This document shows positions 51,059 through 59,966 of a stretch of 64,000 bases of DNA, one piece after another. Below the pieces are notes generated by a model that worked only from the letters and a program-made list of their open reading frames with translations, searched no databases and was not told the DNA's origin. The position numbers and the translations under genes were made by a program. This DNA is from DASPKT01 sp035626475 (GTDB taxonomy: Bacteria; Pseudomonadota; Alphaproteobacteria; Azospirillales; Azospirillaceae): assembly GCA_035626475.1 (NCBI GenBank), contig DASPNP010000050.1, positions 62,001-126,000 on the forward strand, read 5' to 3'. Each line of letters begins with the position of its first letter. Position 1 is the stretch's first letter.

Positions 51059-52591
51059 TCAGGGCTTGGCCGGGTGGATGTAGGAACCGGGCCCGAGCGG
51101 CAGGTCCAGCCAGTACCAGCCCAGCGTCATCAGGGTGGAGGCGATGCCGAACCAGAGGCAGTAGGGCAGCATCACCGACACCAGGCTGCCGATGCCGAAG
51201 CCCGGCACGTAGCGCTGGGCGAAGACGATCACCACGGCGAAGTAGACGTTCAGCGGGGTGATGATGTTCGTGAAGGCATCGCCGATGCGGTAGACGGCTT
51301 GCGCGAAGTCCGGCGTGAAGCCCAGCAGCATGAAGACCGGCACGAAGACCGGCGCCAGCAGCGCCCACTTGGCGGACGCGCTGCCGATCAGCAGGTTGAT
51401 CAGGCAGGTCAGGATGATGAACAGCACGATCAGCACCGCGCCGGTCAGCCCCGCCGCCTTCAGCGCGCCGGCGCCGTTCACCGCCAGCCAGACGCCCAGG
51501 TTCGACCAGCCGAACAGCTGAACGAACTGCGCGATCGCCATGACCAGCACGATGTAGTAGCCGAGGTCGGACATGCTCTGCCCGGCCATCTTCACCGCGT
51601 CGCGCTCGCTGCGGATGGTGCCGACGGTGCGCCCGTAGGTGATCGCCATCAGCACGAAGGCGGCCATGAGGATGGTCACCAGCCCCTTGAAGAACTGGGT
51701 GAGCTCACCGTTCGGGCCGCGCAGCGGACCCCAGGCGGGCACCACGGCGACGGCAACCAGCGCGACGATGGCGGCCAGGACCAGCCCGGCGTTGCGCAGG
51801 CCGCGGCGCTCCACGTCGGTCACGGTGCCGGGGTCGACGGACGTGTCGCGGGACCCGGCCCAGGCGCCCAGGCGCGGCTCCACCAGCCGCTCGGTGATGA
51901 TGGTGCCGACGATGGTGAAGAGCGGCACCAGCGCCGCCATCAGGTAGAAGTTGGCGGTGATCGGCACGGTAACGGCCGGGTCGATCAGCCGTGCGGCGGG
52001 CTCGGTCAGGCCGGCCAGCTGCGCGTCCAGCGGCGTGATCAGCAGGTTGGCGGAGAAGCCGCCCGACACGCCCGCGAAACCGGCGGCCAGGCCGGCGATG
52101 GGGTGGCGGCCGACGGCCGCGAACAGCGCGGCGCCCAGCGGCACCAGCACCACGTAGCCCGCATCCACCGCCAGGCTCGACATGACGCCGGCGAAGACGA
52201 TGGTCAGCGTCAGCATCGCCTTGGGCACGCTGCGGACCAGGGAGGAGAGGGAGGTGGCGATCAGCCCGCTCTTCTCCGCCATGCCGACGCCGACCATGGC
52301 GACCAGCACCATGCCCAGCGGCGCGAAGTTGGCGAAGATGGAGGGGAACTCGGCCAGCCAGCGGCGGATGCTGTCGTCGGACAGCAGGTTGACGACCGGC
52401 ACCACCGCCTTGGTGGTCGGATGCTCCACCGCCGCGCCGAACCAGCTGGCGACCGCGGAGATCAGCAGCAGGCCGGTGATCAGGTAGAGGAACAGCGTGA
52501 CGGCGTCCGGCAGCCGGTTGCCGGCCTTCTCGATCCGGTCGAGGAAGCGGTCGGTGAGACTGCGGCGGGCCGTCGTGTCGATGGCGGTCAT
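51059..52591 (-). CDS. AbgT-family transporter, paralogue 1
   Basis: A 510-aa inner-membrane protein with about 11-13 hydrophobic segments. EKAGNRLPDAVTLFLYLITG is the AbgT start, with GVSGGFSANLLITPLDAQL in the middle and LINLLIGSASAKWALLAPVF then DAFTNIITPLNVYFAVVIVF near the end. AbgT proteins take up p-aminobenzoyl-glutamate or export antimetabolites such as sulfonamides. The ATG at 52591 is chosen over the TTG at 52603. The paralogue at 52684-54255 lies just upstream on the same strand. Confidence 0.93.
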   Translation of the reverse strand: MTAIDTTARRSLTDRFLDRIEKAGNRLPDAVTLFLYLITGLLLISAVASWFGAAVEHPTTKAVVPVVNLLSDDSIRRWLAEFPSIFANFAPLGMVLVAMVGVGMAEKSGLIATSLSSLVRSVPKAMLTLTIVFAGVMSSLAVDAGYVVLVPLGAALFAAVGRHPIAGLAAGFAGVSGGFSANLLITPLDAQLAGLTEPAARLIDPAVTVPITANFYLMAALVPLFTIVGTIITERLVEPRLGAWAGSRDTSVDPGTVTDVERRGLRNAGLVLAAIVALVAVAVVPAWGPLRGPNGELTQFFKGLVTILMAAFVLMAITYGRTVGTIRSERDAVKMAGQSMSDLGYYIVLVMAIAQFVQLFGWSNLGVWLAVNGAGALKAAGLTGAVLIVLFIILTCLINLLIGSASAKWALLAPVFVPVFMLLGFTPDFAQAVYRIGDAFTNIITPLNVYFAVVIVFAQRYVPGFGIGSLVSVMLPYCLWFGIASTLMTLGWYWLDLPLGPGSYIHPAKP

Positions 52592-52683
52592 GGTCGCCCC
52601 CAAATGATCCAGCGGGCGACCATGCCGTCACTTCAGACTTCACTCAACCACAAGTAATTTGTGGTTTTTGTCCTTCGCGTTAC

Positions 52684-54255
52684 TCAGCGCGGCGGGTACA
52701 GCATGCCGACGCCGGGCCCGAGCGGCAGGTCCAGCCAGTACCAGCCCAGGCACAGGATGGTGGAGCCGACGCCGAACCAGAGGGCGTAGGGCAGCATGAC
52801 GGCGATCAGGCTGCCGATGCCGAAGTCACGGGCGTATTTCTGGCCGAAGACGATGACCAGGGCGAAGTAGGTGGTCATCGGCGTGATGACGTTGGTGAAG
52901 CTGTCGCCGATGCGGTAGAGGCCCTGCGCCGCCTCCGGCGACATGCCCAGCAGCATGAAGGCCGGCACGAAGATCGGCGCCATCAGCGCCCACTTCGCGG
53001 ACGCGCTGCCGATGAAGAGGTTCACGAAGGCCGAGAGCAGCAGGAAGGCCACGACCAGCACCGACCCGGTGATGCCCGCCGCCTGCAGCGCCGCCGCGCT
53101 GTTCACCGCCGACCAGATGCCGAGGTTCGACCATTCGAACAGCTTGATGAACTGCGAGACCGCCAGCACCAGCAGAATGTAGTAGGCGAGGTCGGCCATG
53201 GTGCCGGACGCCATCCGCACCGCCTCCTTCTCCGACCGGAAGGCGCCGGTGATCCTGCCGTAGATCAGTCCTGATATCAGGAAGGTGATGGAGAGCAGCG
53301 CCACCAGCGCATGGTAGAACTGGTCGAGCGAGCCCTTCTGGTCATACATGAAGCCGCTGGGCGGCAGGATCGAGTCGAGGAACGACAGCATCGTGCCGGC
53401 GAACGGCTCCTTCGGCACGACCCCCCAGAGGATCACCACCCACATGCCCAAGAAGGTCCAGGAGGCCAGCCGCACGCCGCGCCGCTGCGTCTCGCTCAGC
53501 GCCGCCACCTCGGGGATGTCGCCGGCGCCGGCCTCGGGCTTCCAAGGGCCCAACCGCGGCTCGATCACCCGGTCGGTCAGCCAGACGCCGATGGCCGTGT
53601 AGAGCGGCACCAGGGCCGCCATCAGGTACCAGTTGGCGGCGATGGTGATGGTGATGGTGGGCTCGATCAGCCGGGCGGCGGTCTGGGTGATGCCGGCCAG
53701 CAGCGCGTCCAGCGAGCCGATCAGCAGGTTGGCCGAATAGCCGCCCGACACGGCCGCGAAGGCCGCCGCCAGACCCGCGATCGGGTGGCGCCCGGCGCCG
53801 GCGAACAGCGCCGCCGCCAGCGGGATCAGGATCACGTAGCCGGCGTCCGACGCTAGGTTCGACATGATGCCGGCGAAGACGATGGTGGTCGTCAGGGTCC
53901 AGCGCGGCATGGCCTGCACGAAGGCCGACAGCGCCGCGCCGATATAGCCCGTCTTCTCCGCGAAGCCGACGCCGACCATCGCCACCAGCACCATGCCCAG
54001 AGGCGGGAAGGCGGCGAAGATGGTCGGCATCTCGGCCAGCCAGCGCCTGATCTGGTCGGCGGACAGCAGGTTCACCACCGGCACCGTCGCCTTGGTGTTC
54101 GGATGTACCACCGAGGCGCCGCCCAGCGCCGCCGCGAACGAGATCACGAACAGGATGGCGATCAGGATCAGGAACAGATTGACCGGATCCGGCAGCCGGT
54201 TCCCGGCGCGCTCCACCCCGTCCAGCAGACGGTCGGTCAGGCTTCTGGTGCTCAT
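52684..54255 (-). CDS. AbgT-family transporter, paralogue 2
   Basis: A 523-aa paralogue of the previous gene with the same landmarks (ERAGNRLPDPVNLFLILIAI, VSGGYSANLLIGSLDALLAG, FVNLFIGSASAKWALMAPIF). It carries an insertion near residues 275-310, with PKEPFAGTMLSFLDSILPPS, that paralogue 1 lacks. The start at 54255 has GAGGGA 8 bases upstream; an in-frame ATG at 54270 is less likely. Gene duplication is evident; the two may carry different substrates. Confidence 0.93.
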   Translation of the reverse strand: MSTRSLTDRLLDGVERAGNRLPDPVNLFLILIAILFVISFAAALGGASVVHPNTKATVPVVNLLSADQIRRWLAEMPTIFAAFPPLGMVLVAMVGVGFAEKTGYIGAALSAFVQAMPRWTLTTTIVFAGIMSNLASDAGYVILIPLAAALFAGAGRHPIAGLAAAFAAVSGGYSANLLIGSLDALLAGITQTAARLIEPTITITIAANWYLMAALVPLYTAIGVWLTDRVIEPRLGPWKPEAGAGDIPEVAALSETQRRGVRLASWTFLGMWVVILWGVVPKEPFAGTMLSFLDSILPPSGFMYDQKGSLDQFYHALVALLSITFLISGLIYGRITGAFRSEKEAVRMASGTMADLAYYILLVLAVSQFIKLFEWSNLGIWSAVNSAAALQAAGITGSVLVVAFLLLSAFVNLFIGSASAKWALMAPIFVPAFMLLGMSPEAAQGLYRIGDSFTNVITPMTTYFALVIVFGQKYARDFGIGSLIAVMLPYALWFGVGSTILCLGWYWLDLPLGPGVGMLYPPR

Positions 54256-54328
54256 AGCGTATTCCCTCATGGACCGGGCCGGACCATGACGCGAAAGGGG
54301 TAGGAGGGGCAAGGGGCGAGGGCACCGG

Positions 54329-54526
54329 AATCCCTCTCCCCCTGAGGGAGGGGGATGGGACCCGCGCATCGCGCGGGAGGGTGAGGGGTAGGCCGGCGCA
54401 GCCGGACGTTCGCGGAGGGTGACCCTGGGACAGCGGTCGAGAACGCCAGCCCTCGCGGCCTGTCGACCCCTCATCCTCCCCAAGCAGGCTTGGGGCCCCA
54501 TCCTTCTCCCTCAAGGGGAGAAGGAT
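54329..54526. repeat. ~200-bp structured repeat family B, copy 2 (reverse orientation)
   Basis: This copy lies in the opposite orientation to those at 14363 and 59731. It begins AATCCCTCTCCCCCTGAGGG and ends with GGGGCCCCATCCTTCTCCCT then CAAGGGGAGAAGGAT. Internal blocks (GTCGAGAACGCC; CGACCCCTCATCCTCCCCAA) match those of the other copies. It lies between paralogue 2 and the aldehyde dehydrogenase gene. Confidence 0.87.
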
Positions 54527-54560
54527 GAAAGCGCCTGCACTCCAACGACGAAGCGACCGG

Positions 54561-56060
54561 TCAGGTCAGGTCGATCCAGACCGTCTTCAGGTCGGTGTAC
54601 TTCTCCATGGCGTGGAGCGACTTGTCGCGGCCGAAGCCGGACTGCTTGAAGCCGCCGAACGGCGTGGTGATGTCGCCGGCGTCGAAGCAGTTCACCCAGA
54701 CCGAGCCCGCCTTGATGGTGCGGGCGGCGCGCATGGCCGTGGTGATGTCCTTGGTCCAGATCGCCGCCGCCAGGCCGTAGATCGTGTCGTTGGCGATGCG
54801 GAAGGCCTCGTCCGTATCCTTGAAGGTGATGGTCGAGAGCACCGGCCCGAAGATCTCCTCCTTGGCGATCTTCATGCCGCTGGTCACGTTGTCGAACACG
54901 GTCGGCTGGATGTAGAAGCCGCCGCTTTCGGTGCGGGCACGCTGGCCGCCGGACAGCAGCCGGGCGCCCTCGGCCTTGCCGGCCTCGATATAGCCCATGA
55001 CGCGCTCGGTCTGCTTCACGTCGACCATGGCGCCCATGCGGGTCTCCGGGTCCAGCGGGTCGCCCGGCTGCCACTTCTGGCCGTAGGCGACGACCTTCTC
55101 GATGAAGGCGTCCTTGATGCTCTCATGCACCAGCAGGCGGGAGCCGGCGTTGCAGACCTCGCCCTGGTTGAAGAAGATGCCGCCGGCCGCCTCGGCCGCC
55201 GCGCGGTCCAGGTCGGCGGCGTCCTTCATCACGATGTGCGGGGTCTTGCCGCCGCACTCCAGCGAGACGCGCTTCAGGTTCGACTCGCCCGAGTACTTCA
55301 TGAAGTACTTGCCGACCTCGGTGGAGCCGGTGAAGGTCACCATGTCCACGTCCATGTGGCGGCCCAGCGCCTGGCCGGCCGTCTCGCCGAAGCCCGGCAG
55401 CACGTTCAGCACGCCGTCCGGCAGCCCGGCCATGGTGGCGAGCTCGGCGATGCGTAGCGCCGTCAGCGGCGACTGCTCGGCCGGCTTCAGCACCACCGAG
55501 TTGCCGGTGGCGAGTGCCGGGCCCAGCTTCCAGCAGGCCATCATCAGGGGGAAGTTCCACGGCACCACCGCGGCGATGACGCCCAGCGGCTCGCGCAGGA
55601 TCATGGCGATGGCGGTGTCGGCCGTCGGCGCCACCTGGTCGTAGACCTTGTCGATCGCCTCGGCATAGTAGGCGATGCAGCGGGCGCTCAGCGGGATGTC
55701 GATGCTGCTGCTGTCGCGGATGGGCTTGCCCATGTCCAGCGTCTCGAGCAGGGCGAGTTCGGTGCCGTGCTCCAGGATCAGCTCGGCGAAGCGCAGCAGC
55801 ACCTTCTTGCGGTCGCGTGGCGCCATGCGGCTCCAGACGCCGCTCTCGAAGGCCTTGCGGGCGCTGGCGACGGCGCGGTTCACATCCTCGACATCGCAGG
55901 CGGCGACGCGGGTCAGCACCTGGCCGGTGGCCGGGCTGACGCAGTCGAAGGTCTGGCCGGACGCGGCGGCGACGTAGCGGCCGTCGATATAGGCCTGGTT
56001 GCGGTAGTCCAGCCGCTGGGCGCGGTCTTGCCACTCGGTCTTCTTCAGGGCCGCGGACAT
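54561..56060 (-). CDS. NAD(P)-dependent aldehyde dehydrogenase
   Basis: A 499-aa ALDH superfamily enzyme. The cofactor region is VVPWNFPLMMACWKLGPALA, the general-base Glu is in SLECGGKTPHIV, and the nucleophile Cys is in NQGEVCNAGSRL. It most resembles the PuuC (gamma-glutamyl-gamma-aminobutyraldehyde) or betaine-aldehyde type. A good Shine-Dalgarno (GGGAGAGAG) precedes the ATG at 56060. It lies next to AbgT transporters and a creatininase-type hydrolase, so amine or amide breakdown is plausible. Confidence 0.93.
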   Translation of the reverse strand: MSAALKKTEWQDRAQRLDYRNQAYIDGRYVAAASGQTFDCVSPATGQVLTRVAACDVEDVNRAVASARKAFESGVWSRMAPRDRKKVLLRFAELILEHGTELALLETLDMGKPIRDSSSIDIPLSARCIAYYAEAIDKVYDQVAPTADTAIAMILREPLGVIAAVVPWNFPLMMACWKLGPALATGNSVVLKPAEQSPLTALRIAELATMAGLPDGVLNVLPGFGETAGQALGRHMDVDMVTFTGSTEVGKYFMKYSGESNLKRVSLECGGKTPHIVMKDAADLDRAAAEAAGGIFFNQGEVCNAGSRLLVHESIKDAFIEKVVAYGQKWQPGDPLDPETRMGAMVDVKQTERVMGYIEAGKAEGARLLSGGQRARTESGGFYIQPTVFDNVTSGMKIAKEEIFGPVLSTITFKDTDEAFRIANDTIYGLAAAIWTKDITTAMRAARTIKAGSVWVNCFDAGDITTPFGGFKQSGFGRDKSLHAMEKYTDLKTVWIDLT

Positions 56061-56186
56061 GGGCTCTCTCTCCCTTGAGCTTGTGCCGTTTGGCCGGCAC
56101 AGTGCCCAAGGCAACCTGTATAGGCAACCCCCACCGACGCCCTAGCCGTCCCGCATTGGGGGCAGGGCGCCCCAGGAGAGCCCGCC

Positions 56187-56963
56187 ATGCGCCGCTACTG
56201 GGAGGACATGACGACCGAGATGGCCGGCAGCCTGCCGCCGGACACGGTGGCCGTGCTGCCCTGCGCCTCCATCGAGCAGCACGGGCCGCACCTGCCGCTG
56301 TCGACGGATGTGGTGATCTGCCGGGGCATCCTGGCCCGCGCCGTAGACCTCGCACCCGACGATCTGCCGCTCACCGTCCTGCCGACGGTGCCGCTGGGCC
56401 ATGCGCCGGAGCATACCGCCTTCCCGGGCACGCTGTCGCTGCCGGCCGAGCTGCTGCTGCGGCTCTGGAAGGAGATGGCGCGGCAGGTGCACAAGGCCGG
56501 CATCCGCCGTCTGGTGCTGTTCAACGCCCATGGCGGCAACCCGCCGATCCTCGACATCCTCGCCATGGAGCTGCGGGCGGAGCTGGGCATGCTGGTGGTC
56601 CCGGTCAGCTGGATGCGCCTGGGCCTGCCCGACGGCATCGTCGAGGAGGACGAGCTGGCCTGGGGCATCCATGGCGGGCTGGTGGAAACCAGCGTCATGC
56701 TCCACCTCCGCCCCGACCTGGTGCGCGAGGACAAGGCCCAGGCCTGGCGCTCGGAGGCCTGCCGCGTGGCGGCCGAGAACAAGCTGTTGCGCATGTATGG
56801 CCGCATCGGCATGGGCTGGATGGCCCAGGATCTCAACCCGGCGGGCGTGGTGGGCGACGCCGCCAGCGCCGACGCCGAGACCGGCCGGGCGCTGGTGGAG
56901 CATGCGGCGGGTAGGCTGGTGACGCTGCTGGGGGAGGTGCGGGGAATGCCCCTCCAGCCGTAG
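56187..56963 (+). CDS. Creatininase-family amidohydrolase
   Basis: A 258-aa metal-dependent amidohydrolase. The metal ligands are in IEQHGPHLPLSTDV, PLGHAPEHTAFPGT, FNAHGGNPPIL and HGGLVETSVML. The family includes creatininase, FAPy deformylase ArfB and MftE-like peptidases, so the substrate is not settled. Its stop codon (56961-56963) is part of a family D repeat, so the last residues are repeat-dependent. Confidence 0.9.
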   Translation: MRRYWEDMTTEMAGSLPPDTVAVLPCASIEQHGPHLPLSTDVVICRGILARAVDLAPDDLPLTVLPTVPLGHAPEHTAFPGTLSLPAELLLRLWKEMARQVHKAGIRRLVLFNAHGGNPPILDILAMELRAELGMLVVPVSWMRLGLPDGIVEEDELAWGIHGGLVETSVMLHLRPDLVREDKAQAWRSEACRVAAENKLLRMYGRIGMGWMAQDLNPAGVVGDAASADAETGRALVEHAAGRLVTLLGEVRGMPLQP

Positions 56964-57043
56964 GTCGCATGGAGGCGAAGCCGCAATGCAACCCGCTCTA
57001 GCCTGGGTGATATGCGTTGCATTGCGATTGATACGATCTACGG
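56958..57043. repeat. 86-bp palindromic repeat family D, copy 2
   Basis: CCGTAGGTCGCATGGAGGCG at the left and CGATCTACGGG at the right match copy 1 at 32099-32184 in length and ends; the right arm is more diverged. It supplies the stop codon of the creatininase-family gene. Confidence 0.75.
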
Positions 57044-57139
57044 GTGAAGCAAGGCATCACGACTCATCGCCGTCGCAGCGACAGGTGCCAAGAAACCGAT
57101 TTGCTCCGGGAGCCTGGAGTAAGCGGCAACGCCGCTATG

Positions 57140-57950
57140 AGTGGTGCTGCGTCCATTGAGGTGCGCGCATAATTTAGGGCATGGCCTCTGCTGCAACAAA
57201 GACGCAACCTTGAGCGTGACCGTGCGATCAAACACCTTTAATCGAAAATCATGTGATAAAGAGCCCTTAAAGCAGCACTATTTACGTTCAAGCTTCTTTC
57301 TATCCGCAGTATTTGTTGAACAATGCCGGGAATTCTGAAGCTCCGTGAAACCTAAAAACTGCATCACTGGTCACAAAGACAGCTGCGCTTTTGTATCCAA
57401 CATAGGCACCGAAAGCATTTTTTGCGTTGTATTCAAGGCAGACATAGTTTTCTTCTTTAGAAGACATTCGCACATTTCGGAATTGTACTGAGTCGGGATC
57501 TCTTAGATCCTTAGCTATTTCATTTTTAGCAACAGCAAATTCTGAGGGTTCGCAGGCTGAGACCATCAGGAGTGCAGAGATGGCAAGCAAGAAACGGCGC
57601 ATACCGGAATTCCAAAATAGAAGTGGTATGATGGTATCGCATACTCATTCGCCATTTATCTACTCACTTGTTTACGTGTTTGCTGGTTGCAGGATAAGTA
57701 TATCACCAAGTGATACGTATAGAGCTTTGAAAGGCCAGCAATCGCAAGACTGGCCGGCGCGGGCGCGAGACGATTACCTGGCAAATAGCCTTAGGCTCAC
57801 CGCAAACCACATCGTTCTTGGCTTTCCCAATCGGACTCTGCGGCACCAGATCCGGAGTTGAGCAAAGACCCTCGTTGACGACGCATTAGAAGGTACTAGT
57901 CTCCCCGTCGAACCACCTACATTGATGCCCGGGCACTCCCTTGCTATGGG
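57140..57950. other. AT-rich island, probably horizontally acquired
   Basis: Base composition is markedly lower in GC than anything else in the window, with runs such as TTTTTTGCG and ACCTTTAATCGAAAATCATG. The island holds the lipoprotein gene at 57300-57602. The gaps on either side (56964-57299 and 57603-57986) contain no convincing gene, apart from the family D repeat at the left and a small hairpin (TATCAC/GTGATA at 57701-57715). No transposase or integrase is visible and no flanking direct repeat is evident. Confidence 0.7.
57300..57602 (-). CDS. Small lipoprotein in AT-rich island
   Basis: A 100-aa protein. MRRFLLAISALLMVSACEPS is a lipoprotein signal, lipobox VSAC, Cys17. The mature part contains AKDLRDPDSVQFRNVRMSSK, VCLEYNAKNAFGAYVGYKSA and a final Cys. 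This 'DPDSxxFRNV...C.E.NAKN.FG.YVG' pattern is one I recognise from short proteins of diverse gammaproteobacteria and phage-associated regions. Codon use and composition differ strongly from all neighbours, which supports recent transfer. Function unknown. Confidence 0.78.
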   Translation of the reverse strand: MRRFLLAISALLMVSACEPSEFAVAKNEIAKDLRDPDSVQFRNVRMSSKEENYVCLEYNAKNAFGAYVGYKSAAVFVTSDAVFRFHGASEFPALFNKYCG

Positions 57951-57986
57951 AATCCCCCGTCCCATCCGCCGCACAGAGGACTCTCG

Positions 57987-58949
57987 ATGAAGCGCACCCT
58001 CCTGGCCCTCGCCGCCCTGCTGGCCCTGAGCCTGCCGGCCCAGGCCGCCGAGAAGCTGGTCTTCGCCACGGACTGGAAGGCGCAGGCCGAGCAGGGGGGC
58101 TTCTACCAGGCGCTGGCGAAGGGCTTCTACGCCAAGCGCGGGCTCGAGGTGACGATCCGGCAGGGCGGGGTGGGGATGGACCCGCAGCGGCTGCTGGCGG
58201 CGGGGGCGATCGACGCGGCGATGGGGTCCAGCGGGTTCTTCACGCTGAACCTGGTGGAGGCGGGGGCGGACGTGGTCACGGTGGCGGCCATGTTCCAGAA
58301 GGACCCGACCATCCTCATGACCCACCCGCGCGACGACGTGAAGGGCCTGGCCGACATGAAGGGCAAGCCGATCATGATCGGCGACCCGTCGGTCAACACC
58401 ATGTGGCGCTGGCTGAAGTCGCGCTACGGGTTCGAGGACCGGCAGATCCGCAAATACACTTTCAACATGGCGCCCTTCCTGGTCGACAAGGCCGCGATCC
58501 AGCAGGGCTACGCCACGTCGGAGCCCTTCACGGCGGGCAAGGCGGGCGTGACGCCGCAGGTGTTCCTGCTGGCCGACAACGGCTTCCTCAGCTACGGCGC
58601 CATGGTGATGGTGCGCGGGCAGGTGCTGCGCGAGAAGCCGGAGGTGGTGCGCGCCTTCGTCGAGGCCAGCATCGAGGGCTGGCGCGACTACCTGACCGGC
58701 GACCCGTCGCCCGGCAACGGTCTCATCAAGCGCGACAATCCGGAGATGGACGACGCCACCATCGCCTACGCCATCGACGCCATGAAGCGCTATGGCATTG
58801 TCGAGAACAAGGACGGCGCGCTGGGCAGCATGACCGAGGCCCGGTGGGAGGCTTTTGCCAGCGAGATGAAGAACCTCGGCATCTACAAGCCGGACCTCGA
58901 CTGGCGCAAGGGCGTCGACCTGCGCTTCGTGTCGGGAAAGGCCCAGTGA
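57987..58949 (+). CDS. ABC transporter periplasmic binding protein (NMT1/THI5-like)
   Basis: A 320-aa binding protein with a Sec signal (MKRTLLALAALLALSLPAQA). TDWKAQAEQGGFYQALAKGF, AGAIDAAMGSSGFFTLNLVE and QQGYATSEPFTAGKAGVTPQ place it in the nitrate/sulfonate/taurine/pyrimidine-precursor class, closest in appearance to ThiY-type proteins. It is followed by an ATPase (GTGA overlap) and a permease. The ligand could be an aminopyrimidine, aliphatic sulfonate or similar small molecule. Confidence 0.9.
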   Translation: MKRTLLALAALLALSLPAQAAEKLVFATDWKAQAEQGGFYQALAKGFYAKRGLEVTIRQGGVGMDPQRLLAAGAIDAAMGSSGFFTLNLVEAGADVVTVAAMFQKDPTILMTHPRDDVKGLADMKGKPIMIGDPSVNTMWRWLKSRYGFEDRQIRKYTFNMAPFLVDKAAIQQGYATSEPFTAGKAGVTPQVFLLADNGFLSYGAMVMVRGQVLREKPEVVRAFVEASIEGWRDYLTGDPSPGNGLIKRDNPEMDDATIAYAIDAMKRYGIVENKDGALGSMTEARWEAFASEMKNLGIYKPDLDWRKGVDLRFVSGKAQ

Positions 58950-59710
58950 CGCAGGCGGGGAGCCTGCTGCGGGTCAAGGGCGTGTCCAAGCGCTTCCCCG
59001 GCGGCACGACGGCGCTGGACGGCGTGTCGCTGGAGGTGGCGGCGGGGGAGTTCCTGTCGCTGGTCGGCCCCAGCGGCTGCGGCAAGAGCACGCTGCTGCG
59101 CCTCGTGGCCGGGCTGGATACGCCGAGCGCAGGATCGATCTCCTGGGACGATCCGCCCGGCCGGGGCGGCATCGGCTTCGTCTTCCAGGAGGCGACGCTG
59201 ATGCCCTGGGCCCGGGTGCTGGAGAATGTCCGCCTGCCGCTGGACCTCGCTGGCGTACCCCGGTCTGACTCGGAACCGCAGGCGCTGGACCTACTGCAGC
59301 GTGTGGGGCTGAAGGATTTCGCGGCGGCCTATCCGCGGGAGCTGTCGGGCGGCATGCGCATGCGGGTGTCGCTGGCCCGGGCCCTGGTGACCCGGCCGCG
59401 CGTGCTGCTGATGGACGAGCCCTTCGCAGCACTCGACGAGATCACCCGCCAGCGCCTCGCCGACGATTTGCTGGCGCTCTGGCGGGCGGAGCGCTTCACC
59501 GTGCTGTTCGTCACCCACAGCGTCTTCGAGAGCGCTTATCTCTCCACCCGCGTGGCGGTGATGGCGGTGCGGCCGGGGCGGGTGGTGGCCGACATCCCCG
59601 TCGCGCTGCCGCAGCCGCGGGTGCCGGCGTTGCGCACTGACCCGGCCTATGCCGCTGTGTGCCGCGACGTCTCCGGCGCTCTGGCCCGGGCCATGGGGGA
59701 GGCGGCATGA
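58946..59710 (+). CDS. ABC transporter ATPase
   Basis: A 254-aa importer ATPase. Walker A is GPSGCGKSTLLRL, the Q-loop is FVFQEATLMPWARVLENVRL, the signature is LSGGMRMRVSLARAL and Walker B is VLLMDEPFAALDE, with the switch His in FVTHSVFES. The start is GTG at 58946, overlapping the binding-protein stop. It belongs to the NrtD/SsuB/TauB/ThiZ subfamily. Confidence 0.95.
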   Translation: MTQAGSLLRVKGVSKRFPGGTTALDGVSLEVAAGEFLSLVGPSGCGKSTLLRLVAGLDTPSAGSISWDDPPGRGGIGFVFQEATLMPWARVLENVRLPLDLAGVPRSDSEPQALDLLQRVGLKDFAAAYPRELSGGMRMRVSLARALVTRPRVLLMDEPFAALDEITRQRLADDLLALWRAERFTVLFVTHSVFESAYLSTRVAVMAVRPGRVVADIPVALPQPRVPALRTDPAYAAVCRDVSGALARAMGEAA

Positions 59711-59730
59711 GGGGGAGGTGCACGCTGATG

Positions 59731-59932
59731 AATCCTTCTCCCCTTGGGGGAGAAGGATGGGGCCCCAAGCTATGGCTTGGGGAGGATGAGGGGTCGGCGG
59801 GTGCAGCCCGACGTTCTCCGAAGCCTGCGCCAAGCTCATCCGTCCAGAACGTCAGCCTGCCGGCTGCCGACCCCTCATCCTCCCACGGCTCCGCCGCGGG
59901 GCCCATCCTTCTCCCTCAAGGGGAGAAGGATA
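59731..59932. repeat. ~200-bp structured repeat family B, copy 3, inside an operon
   Basis: Ends AATCCTTCTCCCCTTGGGGG and CTCAAGGGGAGAAGGATA are inverted repeats, and GGGGCCCCAAGCTATGGCTT is a hairpin near the left end. The order of blocks equals copy 1 (14363-14562). It separates the ATPase and permease genes of one importer, so it must be transcribed or the permease must have its own promoter. Confidence 0.88.
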
Positions 59933-59966
59933 AGGCGGGCCGCCCTCTCCAGATGCGGAGCCGCCC

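Noticed and set aside
57141..57338. 65-residue plus-strand frame in the AT-rich island
   Set aside because: No Shine-Dalgarno, no recognisable domain, and it overlaps the end of the better-supported lipoprotein gene.
57580..57861. 93-residue plus-strand frame MASKKRRIPEF... in the AT-rich island
   Set aside because: It overlaps the start and signal peptide of the opposite-strand lipoprotein, has no family resemblance, and its C-terminal half is Arg-rich noise.
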